Shown: one piece after another, positions 55,984 through 64,000 of the stretch
How positions within the stretch are numbered: the stretch's first letter is position 1
Layout: every line of letters starts with the position of its first letter
Assembly: GCA_041396985.1 (NCBI GenBank)
Contig: JAWKXO010000005.1
Coordinates: 1-64,000, forward strand
Reading direction: 5' to 3'
Length of the DNA stretch: 64,000 nt
Source of the DNA: Emcibacteraceae bacterium
GTDB taxonomy: Bacteria > Pseudomonadota > Alphaproteobacteria > Sphingomonadales > Emcibacteraceae
Notes under the pieces: generated by a model
Databases searched by the model: none
The model's input: the letters and a program-made list of their open reading frames with translations, nothing else
Told to the model about the DNA's origin: nothing
Program-made: the position numbers and the translations under genes

Positions 55984-56332
55984 ATCTAATACCTTGTTTT
56001 CTTTGTGTCTTTTTTTAAGTTATATAGAGGAAAAAGCCTTACAATTTCTTAATTTTTGAGAATTTGCCTTAAAATGTTACCACTGTCAACATTAAGTTAT
56101 TGCTTAACCCGTCTTGTGGCAAATTTAAAAACAAACTGATAGTTGGATCAGAATATTTCTCTACATTAAGAAACTTTTTTTTCTCTGATCTATTTGAGAG
56201 CAAATAACATGCCAAGAATAAAACTATTATATTTCAAACAGTTGAGAGATTTGTGTCCGATTGTGGACAAAGTCAACTGTTCGATTTCGAACAAAACACC
56301 ATTTTGACAATTCATCTTAAAATCAAATAGTT
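55984..56332. other. Non-coding gap between the pcm-like gene and tolC
   Basis: No gene is seen. The tolC promoter should lie here. The right third holds the compound palindrome at 56237-56292; the left part is AT-rich without clear structure. Confidence 0.4.
56237..56292. repeat. Compound inverted repeat between the pcm-like gene and tolC
   Basis: Outer arms AACAGTTGA (56237-56245) and TCAACTGTT (56273-56281) are a perfect 9-base match. Inside, TGTCC (56254-56258) pairs with GGACA (56265-56269). The right end overlaps a perfect palindrome GTTCGATTTCGAAC (56279-56292). It could terminate the pcm-like message or be a regulator-binding region for tolC. Confidence 0.6.
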
Positions 56333-57004
56333 CTAAAATTCAAACTTCTTCGTCTTTTCAAATCCTTTAAGCTTTGGTGCAGACGTATCAAACAAAATTC
56401 TGACACCTTTTACTTTATTTTTATATGTCACCAATGCGGCGCGCCCAATACCCTCATCATTAATCACACATAATATTCTGCCGTCTTCTTTAAGTTGCTC
56501 AAGAAGCGCCTGGGGAACTTCGTCCACCATTCCACCAATGAATATAAGGTCATAAGGCCCCTGTTTTTTCAGACCCTTGGCATGGGCGGCTGTTAAAAGG
56601 GCCACATTATCACATTCCTGCTCGGCAAGATTTCTTGTGGCAATTTCGGCAAGGGCTTCATTTTCCTCAATCGCTACGACTGTTTCAACAAGCTTACTGA
56701 ATACGGCCGATGAATAACCGGTTGCAGGAGCGATATCAAGAACCAGTTCATCGGGTCTGATTTCAGCAGCATTTAAAAGTTTGGCAAATGTAAGCGGCTC
56801 CATAAGGTAACGACCTTTCAGCCACTTTTATGCTTTTATCGATATAGGCAACACCTTTTCGCTCTTCCGGCACAAAGCTTCGCGCTTAACTTTTTCAATG
56901 GCATCAACAACATTTTCGTCAGTCACTTCATTGGGAAGAAGTTGGCCATCAATCATATGCCTGCGTGCGGAATCTTCACCGCTTTCATGGTATGTTATAT
57001 TCAT
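56333..57004 (-). pseudogene. pcm: Protein-L-isoaspartate O-methyltransferase-like protein, with two offsetting frameshifts
   Basis: The intact C-terminal 156 residues include LVLDIAPATGYSSAVF (SAM motif I), VVAIEENEALAE and YDLIFIGGMVDEVPQAL. The missing N-terminus is found upstream from an ATG at 57004 with AGGAACTC before it: RHMIDGQLLPNEVTDENVVD in one frame, then VPEERKGVAYIDKSIKVAER after a one-base loss near 56874-56876. A one-base gain near 56808-56813 returns to the frame of YLMEPLTFAKLL. The two lesions restore the reading frame overall and would give about 223 aa if repaired. The family repairs isoaspartyl residues. Consensus error is likely. Confidence 0.82.
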
Positions 57005-57090
57005 TAAAGAGTTCCTGTATTTTTACCTGCCACTTTATAATACGAATGTCCGGCCATTTCAACAGCGTCGAACATTCCGGGGACTAATTT

Positions 57091-58086
57091 TTATTTTGCC
57101 TTTTCTTCCGAACGGTCAGTTGCCGGCTCTGGCGCAACGGCAAGGCTGGAAATTTCCGCTCTGAGGTCCGGTGTCATTTCAATATCCACCGCATCAAGCG
57201 ATGGTTTTAACTGTTCAACACTGCGTCCGCCGATGATCGGGGCGGTAATGGCCTCATGCCCGCCAACCCAGGCAACGGCAAGGCTTATTGGGTTCATGTT
57301 TCTGGACGCGGCAAGATTGACAAAATTTCTGGCAATTTCCTTATTCCTGTCGGCCTTATAGCGTTCCTTATACATGTCCATTTTGTTTAAGCGTCCTTCC
57401 CGGCTATTCTCATCATCCTTTAAATATTTACCGCTCAGCACACCGCCCGCCAGCGGACTATAGGAAAAAACACCGAGCCCTTCACTTTTGGCCATAGGCA
57501 GAATTTCGCTTTCGCATTGCCGTTTCAGCAGATTATACATCGGTTGGATACAGGCGATCGGCGCATAATTATGTGCTCGGGCAATGCCAACCGCTTTCAT
57601 ATATTGCCAAGCGGCAAAATTGCTCAAGCCGATATAGTTTATTTTGCCCTGATGGACCAGGTCATTATAAACCGAAAGACTTTCCTCAAGCGTGCAGTCA
57701 TCATCAAAATGATGCATATAATAAATATCAATATAATCTGTTTTAAGTCGTTTCAGGCTGTCTTCCACAGCGCGGGTCACATGAGTGCGGTTAAGGCCCC
57801 GTCCCCAGATTTCACTGGCACCGCCGGCATATGAATTGACCGGGAAATAGGCTTTTGATGAAATGACAACTTCCTCACGGTGGGCGTGGATGAAATCCCC
57901 CAAAATTTCTTCCGATGCCCCACCGGCATAAAGATTGGCACAGTCAAAAAAATTAATCCCCTTGTCACGGGCAGCATGGTAAATTTTTGCCGATTCCCCC
58001 TTGTCGGCGCCCGCACCAAACGTCATGGTGCCAAGACAAAGTGATGATACTTTTATCCCGCTTAGACCCATTCTTTTATAATTCAT
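57091..58086 (-). CDS. Aldo/keto reductase
   Basis: The start is taken at 58086 (MNYKRMGLSGIKVSSLCLGT), with GAGGAT upstream. The 331-aa TIM-barrel has the catalytic set: Asp in FDCANLYAGG with Tyr, Lys in EVVISSKAYF, and His in IDIYYMHHFDDD. The NADPH site near SPLAGGVLSGKY and GGRSVEQL follows. It reduces aldehydes or ketones with NADPH; the substrate is not known. Its short C-terminal tail is charged. It is transcribed by itself. Confidence 0.92.
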   Translation of the reverse strand: MNYKRMGLSGIKVSSLCLGTMTFGAGADKGESAKIYHAARDKGINFFDCANLYAGGASEEILGDFIHAHREEVVISSKAYFPVNSYAGGASEIWGRGLNRTHVTRAVEDSLKRLKTDYIDIYYMHHFDDDCTLEESLSVYNDLVHQGKINYIGLSNFAAWQYMKAVGIARAHNYAPIACIQPMYNLLKRQCESEILPMAKSEGLGVFSYSPLAGGVLSGKYLKDDENSREGRLNKMDMYKERYKADRNKEIARNFVNLAASRNMNPISLAVAWVGGHEAITAPIIGGRSVEQLKPSLDAVDIEMTPDLRAEISSLAVAPEPATDRSEEKAK

Positions 58087-58191
58087 AATATCCTCTTTCT
58101 TATTCTTTGTGATCACAAAGCCGTGACTTGCCAATCACTATATAGCGCGTTAGAGTTTTATATAAAATGAAATATTTTTTAAGGGGCAATC

Positions 58192-59463
58192 ATGAAACTG
58201 AAATTATTTCTGATTTTATTTTTTTCCGGGGCGTCTAGCCTCGCAAATGCGCAGCATGTTTTTCCCGGTCTGGAACCACCGGCACCGGCTTACCCTGGGC
58301 AGACCCGGGCATCCATCGCCGACCAGAGCGCACCAGTGGAACTAACGGTCCTTAAAGACGGGCTTTATCTGCCGTGGGGGATTGCACCGCTGCCAAGCGG
58401 CAATATTCTTATGACGGAAATGACGGGACGTCTCAGTGTGGTTGCCCCGGACGGCAGTTCCATGAAAATGGTCAGTGGCCTGCCCCCTATTCGCGGCTAC
58501 TGGTATATGGGATTGATGGATGTGCTGCTGGATCCGGACTTTAAAAATAACAGAATGGTATATTTCAGTTATTTTGGTCCGCCGGATGGAGAGGCAGGAA
58601 ATGGCATCCATGGCCCAACCAAGGAATGGGGCGATGCCTATAAGGCAACAACGGCCCTTCATGACGAGTGGAAGGTAAAGGATGAAGCTTATAAAAAAGA
58701 GCATCCCTTTGACCGCCGCTTTATCGGCCGTGGCCGTCTTTCAGACGATGAAACAAAAATCGAAAATTTTGAAAATATTTTCGAAGTGGGTGGCCGCCGT
58801 ATGACTTTCGGGGCCGATGGCAAGCTCTGGATTACCACCTGGGGCAGTGACAGTGACCCGCAGAACCCGAAAACATTGGGCAGTAAAATGATCCGGATCA
58901 ATAAGGATGGCAGTATTCCTGGCGATAACCCTTTTGTCGGCAATGACAACGTGCCAGATGCGATTTATGCTATGGGCTTTCGCGATCCTTCAGGGACGGA
59001 TCTGAACCCTGAAACGGGTGTTGTCTGGGAAATTGAACATGGTCCGCAGGGCGGGGATGAGATTAATATTATGAAAGCGGGCGCAAATTACGGCTGGCCG
59101 ATCATTACATATGGCCGTGAATATGGTGATGAAGGAAAAGTGATTGGGGAAGGTTTAAGCGCCAAGGAAGGGTACGAGCAGCCGATCTATTTCTGGAACC
59201 CGAATATTGCCCCCTCTTCCATGCTGTTTTATAAGGGTGACCTTTTCCCGAAATGGAAAGGTAATTTATTTGCCACCTCGCTTAAAGGCCGCCAGCTTAC
59301 AAGGCTTGTGCTGGGGGGTAATAATGTTGTGGCGGAAGAACGACTGATAGAGCATTTTGGTCAGCGGCTTCGTACAGTGAAGCAGGGCTATGACGGCGCA
59401 CTTTATATTGTGACCGACAGTGCGGAAAACGGGCAGCTTATTAAACTGACACCGCGTCAATAA
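58192..59463 (+). CDS. Exported PQQ-dependent sugar dehydrogenase-like protein
   Basis: The 423-aa product has a signal peptide (1-20, SSLANA) and a six-bladed beta-propeller of the glucose/sorbosone dehydrogenase family: GLYLPWGIAPLPSGNILMTE, GLMDVLLDPDFKNNRMVYFS, YAMGFRDPSGTDLNPETGVVW, EHGPQGGDEINIMKAGANYGWP and NIAPSSMLFYKGDLFPKW. These are conserved around the PQQ and calcium sites. It would oxidise sugars or related aldoses in the periplasm and pass electrons onward. PQQ synthesis genes are not in the window. Confidence 0.88.
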   Translation: MKLKLFLILFFSGASSLANAQHVFPGLEPPAPAYPGQTRASIADQSAPVELTVLKDGLYLPWGIAPLPSGNILMTEMTGRLSVVAPDGSSMKMVSGLPPIRGYWYMGLMDVLLDPDFKNNRMVYFSYFGPPDGEAGNGIHGPTKEWGDAYKATTALHDEWKVKDEAYKKEHPFDRRFIGRGRLSDDETKIENFENIFEVGGRRMTFGADGKLWITTWGSDSDPQNPKTLGSKMIRINKDGSIPGDNPFVGNDNVPDAIYAMGFRDPSGTDLNPETGVVWEIEHGPQGGDEINIMKAGANYGWPIITYGREYGDEGKVIGEGLSAKEGYEQPIYFWNPNIAPSSMLFYKGDLFPKWKGNLFATSLKGRQLTRLVLGGNNVVAEERLIEHFGQRLRTVKQGYDGALYIVTDSAENGQLIKLTPRQ

Positions 59464-59722
59464 ATTTTGCCAGTTCAAGATCATAGCTGGTCACCCCGTT
59501 TGCATCATGGGTGGCCAGCGTCACTTCAAGCCGGTTATAAACATTGAACCATTCAGGGTGGTGATCCATTTCTTCTGCTTTTTTAGCGATTTTTGTCATG
59601 GCGGCGAAGGCCTGATCAAAATTTTTGAAGGTGAATTTCTTGGTGATCGCTTCCCGGCCCGGCACCGCTTTCCAGCCGTCCAGTTCGCTTAGAATGTCGT
59701 CTATAGTCATTTTTTTATACAT
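59441..59722 (-). CDS. phhB: 4a-hydroxytetrahydrobiopterin dehydratase (pterin dehydratase)
   Basis: The 93-aa product has the family signature MDHHPEWFNVYNRLEVTLAT followed by HDANGVTSYDLELAKFID. It would recycle the pterin cofactor after aromatic amino acid hydroxylation; no hydroxylase gene is nearby. The start may be the ATG at 59722 or the one at 59710 (MTIDDILSELDGW); neither has a strong binding site. It overlaps the tail of the convergent sugar dehydrogenase by 23 bases. Confidence 0.92.
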   Translation of the reverse strand: MYKKMTIDDILSELDGWKAVPGREAITKKFTFKNFDQAFAAMTKIAKKAEEMDHHPEWFNVYNRLEVTLATHDANGVTSYDLELAKFIDAVSV

Positions 59723-60179
59723 GTTAATGCATTAAGCCCTTTTCGTATTTCGACTGAAAAAGCCGAATATTTAACAGTTCCAACAGAGTGAATATCTTGA
59801 CAGTTTTTCAGAATCAAACCCATTCTATTCACTTGCCAAGGATAATGAAACACTGTTTTGTGACGTAGAAAATTAAAACTATAACAAAACTTCCGCTCTA
59901 AAATTCAAGGAAATGATTAGAAAAATAGTTTAAAGGCCCATAAATAAAGCATTGCTTTTTATAAAAAACGGTTATACGGTATTTTTGATTTTAAGTTATT
60001 GTACCTTTTTGAGGGGGTATTCTTTAAATAATTGCCGGTATAAACAGGTTTGTTTGACCGAAAAATAACAGGCTGGCGTTCTTAAAGTAATCTTTTCTTC
60101 ATTATAAGCAAGATTAAAGTCTTTTCCGCAAAAATTTTTTTAGTGGATTAAATAACAATATATTGAGGAAGTATAAGAA
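59723..60179. other. Long non-coding stretch, likely cold-shock gene leader
   Basis: No gene is seen. It is AT-rich with a small inverted repeat AAAGC-att-GCTTT near 59946-59958. The long distance before the cold-shock gene fits the extended 5' leaders of this family, but the transcription start cannot be placed. Confidence 0.4.
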
Positions 60180-60386
60180 ATGGCTACAGGCACCGTTAAA
60201 TGGTTTAACCCAAATAAGGGATACGGTTTTATTGCACCAGACGAAGGCGGAAAAGACGTGTTCGTACATATCTCTGCTGTTGAGCGCGCAGGCATTGACA
60301 GATTGAACGACGGACAAAAAGTTAGCTACGAAATCGTTGAAAGTCGTGGTAAAGAAGCGGCTGACGAACTCAAACTCGTAGACTAG
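60180..60386 (+). CDS. Cold-shock-domain protein, second copy
   Basis: The 68-aa protein (MATGTVKWFNPNKGYGFIAP) has RNP1 KGYGFI and RNP2 VFVHIS. GAGGAAG lies before the ATG. It is close to the protein at 37966-38169 in the N-terminal half and differs in the C-terminal half. It would bind single-stranded nucleic acid and melt RNA structure. A hairpin follows at 60412-60441. Confidence 0.95.
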   Translation: MATGTVKWFNPNKGYGFIAPDEGGKDVFVHISAVERAGIDRLNDGQKVSYEIVESRGKEAADELKLVD

Positions 60387-60411
60387 TAAAAAATCATCTA
60401 AATTTTTCAAC

Positions 60412-60441
60412 GGTAAGAGTCGTCAAATGACGGCTTTTACC
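60412..60441 (+). terminator. Terminator-type hairpin of the cold-shock gene
   Basis: GGTAAGAGTCGTC (60412-60424) pairs with GACGGCTTTTACC (60429-60441) with only G-T wobbles at the two differences; the loop is AAAT. The following U-run is weak (TGTTGCTT). Confidence 0.6.
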
Positions 60442-60511
60442 TGTTGCTTGACATGTTTTCATTTGTCCCTATTTAATAATAATTATTGGTGATCAGGGCA
60501 AAGGGTATTAA

Positions 60512-61081
60512 ATGGTCAAACTACTTTTCATGGCGGGCAGCGCCCGTAACGCTTCATTATCAAAAAAAGTTGCCAGAGCGGCCCATAAAATCGCCCTTGA
60601 AAAAGGCGCAGAGGCGATCTTTATCGACCTTCGTGATTTTTCGATGCCCATTTATGACGGGGACCTCGAAGCAAATGAGGGCATGCCGGAAAATGCCGCC
60701 AGGTTGAAAGAAATTTTTGCGAACAGCGACGGCTATTTTATTGTAACGCCTGAATATAACAGTTTCTTTCCGCCGCTGCTTAAAAATGTCATTGACTGGA
60801 TGTCACGGCCTGATCCCCGGAATATCGGCAATCCTTATATGGATAAAGTTGCGGCGATAGCCGGATCATCTCCTGGCGCAATGGGGGGTATTCGTGCACT
60901 TCCATATTTTAATACGTTACTTAGCAAACTCGGCGTTCATGTAGTGCCAACCCAGGTTGCTGTTGGCAATGCGGCCAGTGCCGTTGATGAAAATGGCAAT
61001 TTTGCCGATGAACGCCAGCGGATAATGATCACGGCCAGCCTTGACCAGCTGATCAGAACGGCTACAGCGTTAAAATCTTAA
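60512..61081 (+). CDS. NADPH-dependent FMN reductase-family flavoprotein
   Basis: The 189-aa product has the flavodoxin-like fold of the FMN_red family: LLFMAGSARNASLSKKVARA (phosphate-binding loop), FIVTPEYNSFFPPLLKNVID and VAAIAGSSPGAMGGIRALPY. These match chromate/azo/quinone reductases. It would reduce FMN or quinones with NADPH. It is transcribed toward the large fusion gene and overlaps its last four bases. Confidence 0.9.
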   Translation: MVKLLFMAGSARNASLSKKVARAAHKIALEKGAEAIFIDLRDFSMPIYDGDLEANEGMPENAARLKEIFANSDGYFIVTPEYNSFFPPLLKNVIDWMSRPDPRNIGNPYMDKVAAIAGSSPGAMGGIRALPYFNTLLSKLGVHVVPTQVAVGNAASAVDENGNFADERQRIMITASLDQLIRTATALKS

Positions 61082-64000
61082 AATCCTTCTTTATTTAAGC
61101 GGATAAAAGCTTTTTCCAGCTTGGAAAGGAAAATGTCTGCTTCGCGCATGCCGAACACCATTGGCGGTTTTCCTTTCAGCACATTGTCATAGGGGCCGTC
61201 GGTTGAAAACAGAACCCCGTCTTCACGCAAATACTGAACAATGGCGGATGCTTCGGCCGGTGCGCGTTCCTTTGTGTCCCTGTCCTTTACCAGCTCGGCC
61301 CCAAAAAACATACCGCAGCCACGAACATGTCCAATGAGCGGGTAACGGTCCATCATATCACGCATGCCATCCATTATATGGTTTCCTGTTTCAATGGCTT
61401 TTTCCATCAGCCCTTCCCCCTCAACCACGTCAAGTACGGCCATACCAATGGCACAGGAAACAGGGTTGCCGCCAAAGCTGTTGAAATATTCCATGCCGTT
61501 TGCAAATTTATCGGCAATTTCCCGGGTGGTGACAACACCGGCCATGGGATGGCCATTACCAAACGGTTTTCCAAATGTGACAATATCGGGAACGACCCCC
61601 TGAAGCTCGAACGCCCACATATGTTTGCCGACCCTGCCAAAGCCGGTTTGGACTTCGTCAGCAATGCAAAGGCCGCCAGCGGCGCGGATTTTGGCATAAG
61701 CCGCTTTTAAATAGCCATCAGGATAGACCACCTGTCCGCCGACACCGGCAATGCTTTCAGCGATAAAGGCGGCCGGTCCCTGCCCGGTATTTTCGACCAG
61801 ATCTGCAATCTGAACATCAATATCAGCGGCGTAAGCCTTGCCGCTTTTGTCCGAATAATCATTGAACCGTCCCTGATACGGGTCCGGAAATTCGGCAATG
61901 CGGGTATTATCCGGGCGACCGGTTCCGCCCTTGCGGTTAAATTTATAGGGACTGATTTCAACGGTGGCATTGGTGTTGCCGTGATAACCCCAGTCAACAA
62001 CCACAGTTGTTTTGCGCCCGGTATAATGACGGGCCAGCCGAAGCGCCAGTTCATTGGCTTCCGAGCCGGAATTGGTAAAAAACATCACTGAAAGCGGGTC
62101 CGGCATGGTGTTGATCACCCGTGCAGCAAGCTTATTGATCCCGTCATAAAGATAACGTGAATTGGTATTAAGTTTTGTCGCCTGCTCACACAGGGCACTC
62201 ACTACATGGGGGTTACAGTGGCCGACATGGGTAATATTATTAACGCAGTCAAGAAACGCCCTGCCTGAAGCATCATAAAGATAGGCCCCCTTACCGCGGA
62301 CAATATGCAGATGCTTTTTATAGGCAACGCTCAAGGACGGGGCCAGCACCTTACGGCGGGCTTCCATCATGCCCTCAACGCTTAGGTCCGGTTTTTCAAA
62401 GCTTTCGGGTATAAATCCTAAAATCAGATTGGGATCAGGACAGATTTCCTGCCAGACGTCCCAGACGGCGGGTGAACAGATGCCGGGATAATTTCCGTCC
62501 TCAATATCAAGCAGGTCGGAAATCAGCTGAAAATGCAGATGCGGTGTCCAGCCGCCATTTTCATGAATTTCACCCAATGTGGCGATATAATCCCCGGCCT
62601 TAACCATATCCCCCGGCTTTAATTGGCTGGTGCTTTGGCGGTTCAAATGACCATAAAGTGTGTAAAATTCCGGTCCGTCGCCGATTTTATGACTTAAAAT
62701 AAGCACGGTGCCATAATCAAAAGGAAGATCATTGCTGGCAATGCTGATGACTTTACCGTCAAGCGGCGCATATATTTTTTCTGGAGCCCGCAACCAGATA
62801 TCAATGGCAAGATGGGTTGTGCGCGGTTCAGAACTCCCCACACCGTCAAAACCGCTGTCAAAAATGAATGATGTCCTGTTTTCACCGTAATTGCCAATCC
62901 CGTAACGGGCATTGTTTTGGTCAAGAAAGTCTTTGACCCATTTCGCATGCTTTTGACCGTTCTGAATAAATTCGGTGCCTTCCGCGCCTTGCCGGTTATC
63001 AAAAAGCACACGCGGTTCGCTTTGAAGGTCAAAATCGAACATATTATGTCCGCTTATATTTTCCAGTGAGTTAACAATCGCATCAAAATTTCTTGTGGCG
63101 CGGTAACCGCCGGCTTTCCTCGCAAAAGCAGACAGAAACGGCAGGCCGATCTGTTTCACCCGTTTCAGGGTGCGAAGCGCCGGTGCCTGCGTCACCAGAA
63201 GATAGTCCTTATGTTCCTCGCTGCTTGCTTTTTTGGCCCGGTGCGTGGATATGCAGACGCTCATCACCAGCCGCATTGAGGCCAGATCAAAAAGCACCTC
63301 AAGCTCGTCTTCTGTCAGCCTGAATTCCTGTGCGTAGCCGCTGATCAGTGCCCTTGTCACCGCAAAGAAATCATCAACATCCATCATGGCATAGCCAAGG
63401 GTAATGGCCAGTTCATTGACCTGTTTGGCAAACAGCATGTCGCCAAAATCAATCAGTCCACTGATAGTGTCGCCCTTGATCACCAGGTTATAATTATTGG
63501 CGTCTGAATGAATAACGGCGGAACGCATTTTTTTAAGCCGGGGCAGCACATGATTTTGATAGCGCTCAAAATAACTTCTGATCAGCTCCCGGTTTTCTTC
63601 ATTTTCAATTTCGTCGGCATAGTCCCTGACATTGAGCGCAGCATCAAGGTTCCATAAAAAGTCCGGCTGATGGGCTTTGACATGACCGAATCCCTGCATT
63701 GCTTTCGAGAAACGGCCCATAAACTGCCCCAGATTCTGATAAAGGCTCAGGCTTTTTTCACTGTCCCCGAAAATGTCCCCTTTGAGAAAACTAATCAACC
63801 GGACATAATTTTCACCATGTTTGAATATTTCCTCGCCTGCCTTCCCCTTTATAACCGCTGGAACGGCAAGGGATGGATCAAGGTCGGCAATATGATTTAA
63901 CACCGCATTCTGAAATTCAAGAAAGGCCGGATCCTCGGCACGGTTGGCAATTTTAAGCACATAGTCACCATCCTCGGTGCTCAGTCGGGCATTTTGATCC
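61078..64000 (-). CDS. Kinase-M23-class III aminotransferase fusion, 5' end cut off by the window
   Basis: The frame is open to the right edge: upstream of the GTG at 63960 it continues DQNARLSTEDGDYVLK, so the true start lies outside. The visible 973 codons hold three domains. First is an aminoglycoside-phosphotransferase-like kinase with HSDANNYN and LIDFGDM. Next is an M23 (LytM-like) domain with HLAIDIWLRAP and HLHFQL. Last is a class III aminotransferase with a PLP-binding Lys in FGKPFGNGHPMAG. The outer pair recalls hydroxylysine kinase and the phospho-lyases acting on phosphoethanolamine or phosphohydroxylysine, so a phosphorylate-then-eliminate reaction is a reasonable guess. The M23 part looks unrelated to that chemistry. 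Confidence 0.88.
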   Translation of the reverse strand, partial: DQNARLSTEDGDYVLKIANRAEDPAFLEFQNAVLNHIADLDPSLAVPAVIKGKAGEEIFKHGENYVRLISFLKGDIFGDSEKSLSLYQNLGQFMGRFSKAMQGFGHVKAHQPDFLWNLDAALNVRDYADEIENEENRELIRSYFERYQNHVLPRLKKMRSAVIHSDANNYNLVIKGDTISGLIDFGDMLFAKQVNELAITLGYAMMDVDDFFAVTRALISGYAQEFRLTEDELEVLFDLASMRLVMSVCISTHRAKKASSEEHKDYLLVTQAPALRTLKRVKQIGLPFLSAFARKAGGYRATRNFDAIVNSLENISGHNMFDFDLQSEPRVLFDNRQGAEGTEFIQNGQKHAKWVKDFLDQNNARYGIGNYGENRTSFIFDSGFDGVGSSEPRTTHLAIDIWLRAPEKIYAPLDGKVISIASNDLPFDYGTVLILSHKIGDGPEFYTLYGHLNRQSTSQLKPGDMVKAGDYIATLGEIHENGGWTPHLHFQLISDLLDIEDGNYPGICSPAVWDVWQEICPDPNLILGFIPESFEKPDLSVEGMMEARRKVLAPSLSVAYKKHLHIVRGKGAYLYDASGRAFLDCVNNITHVGHCNPHVVSALCEQATKLNTNSRYLYDGINKLAARVINTMPDPLSVMFFTNSGSEANELALRLARHYTGRKTTVVVDWGYHGNTNATVEISPYKFNRKGGTGRPDNTRIAEFPDPYQGRFNDYSDKSGKAYAADIDVQIADLVENTGQGPAAFIAESIAGVGGQVVYPDGYLKAAYAKIRAAGGLCIADEVQTGFGRVGKHMWAFELQGVVPDIVTFGKPFGNGHPMAGVVTTREIADKFANGMEYFNSFGGNPVSCAIGMAVLDVVEGEGLMEKAIETGNHIMDGMRDMMDRYPLIGHVRGCGMFFGAELVKDRDTKERAPAEASAIVQYLREDGVLFSTDGPYDNVLKGKPPMVFGMREADIFLSKLEKAFIRLNKEGF

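Noticed and set aside
61327..61710. A 127-residue open frame opposite the class III aminotransferase
   Set aside because: It mirrors conserved coding sequence on the other strand and shows no independent evidence.

Overview
The window looks like a chromosomal segment of a marine-type alphaproteobacterium of moderate GC content. The main evidence is the trpG-trpD-trpC-moaC-moeA-lexA gene order, the valS / popZ / tolC / isoaspartyl-methyltransferase-like block, a PopZ-family pole organiser, and direct-repeat SOS boxes of the GTTC-N7-GTTC type. I cannot name the genus. There is no rRNA, no CRISPR array and no recognisable insertion sequence.

Region 1 (1-18.8 kb) is a mobile island. A tyrosine recombinase (17643-18611) sits just inside the 3' end of a tRNA-Asn gene (18787-18862, minus strand), the classical layout of an element integrated into a tRNA. 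The far end is not in the window, so the island is larger than what is seen. Its left part is AT-rich: orphan hypotheticals, a membrane-anchored thermonuclease-like protein, a PAS-like protein, a family-4 glycosyltransferase, a dispersed palindromic repeat (three sites) and a candidate small RNA with two hairpins. The right part is a defence cluster: an EVE-HNH modification-dependent nuclease, umuDC under a textbook SOS box, an abortive-infection C-terminal-domain protein, an unknown 363-aa protein with a possible ADP-ribosyltransferase-like segment, a truncated exonuclease I remnant, and a complete type I restriction-modification system (hsdM, hsdS, hsdR) with a co-translated YgjP-like metalloprotease.

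Region 2 (18.9-26.2 kb) holds an unknown protein, an exported Fe/Mn superoxide dismutase, a small Cys-rich protein, an exported NIPSNAP / CocE-type hydrolase pair, and two dicarboxylate/amino-acid:cation symporters. Region 3 (26.3-37.9 kb) is core metabolism and DNA maintenance: trpGDC, moaC, moeA, lexA, a PAS histidine kinase, recO, a U32-family protein, parC and an acetyltransferase. Region 4 (38-50 kb) is mixed accessory chromosome: a cold-shock protein, an exported class V aminotransferase, an MddA-like methyltransferase, an FAD oxidoreductase/DUF1326 pair, an MBL-fold protein missing several usual ligands, a universal stress protein, and exported gamma-glutamyltransferase and PhzF-like proteins. 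Region 5 (50-64 kb) has a DUF3108 protein, valS, popZ, tolC, a pcm-like gene, an aldo/keto reductase, a PQQ-type sugar dehydrogenase, pterin dehydratase, a second cold-shock protein, an FMN reductase and, running off the right edge, a kinase-M23-class III aminotransferase fusion.

Three genes that should be intact (U32, parC, pcm-like) carry single-base indels, and parC also has a stop codon directly before its catalytic tyrosine. That pattern suggests residual consensus errors in this assembly, although real decay cannot be excluded from sequence alone.
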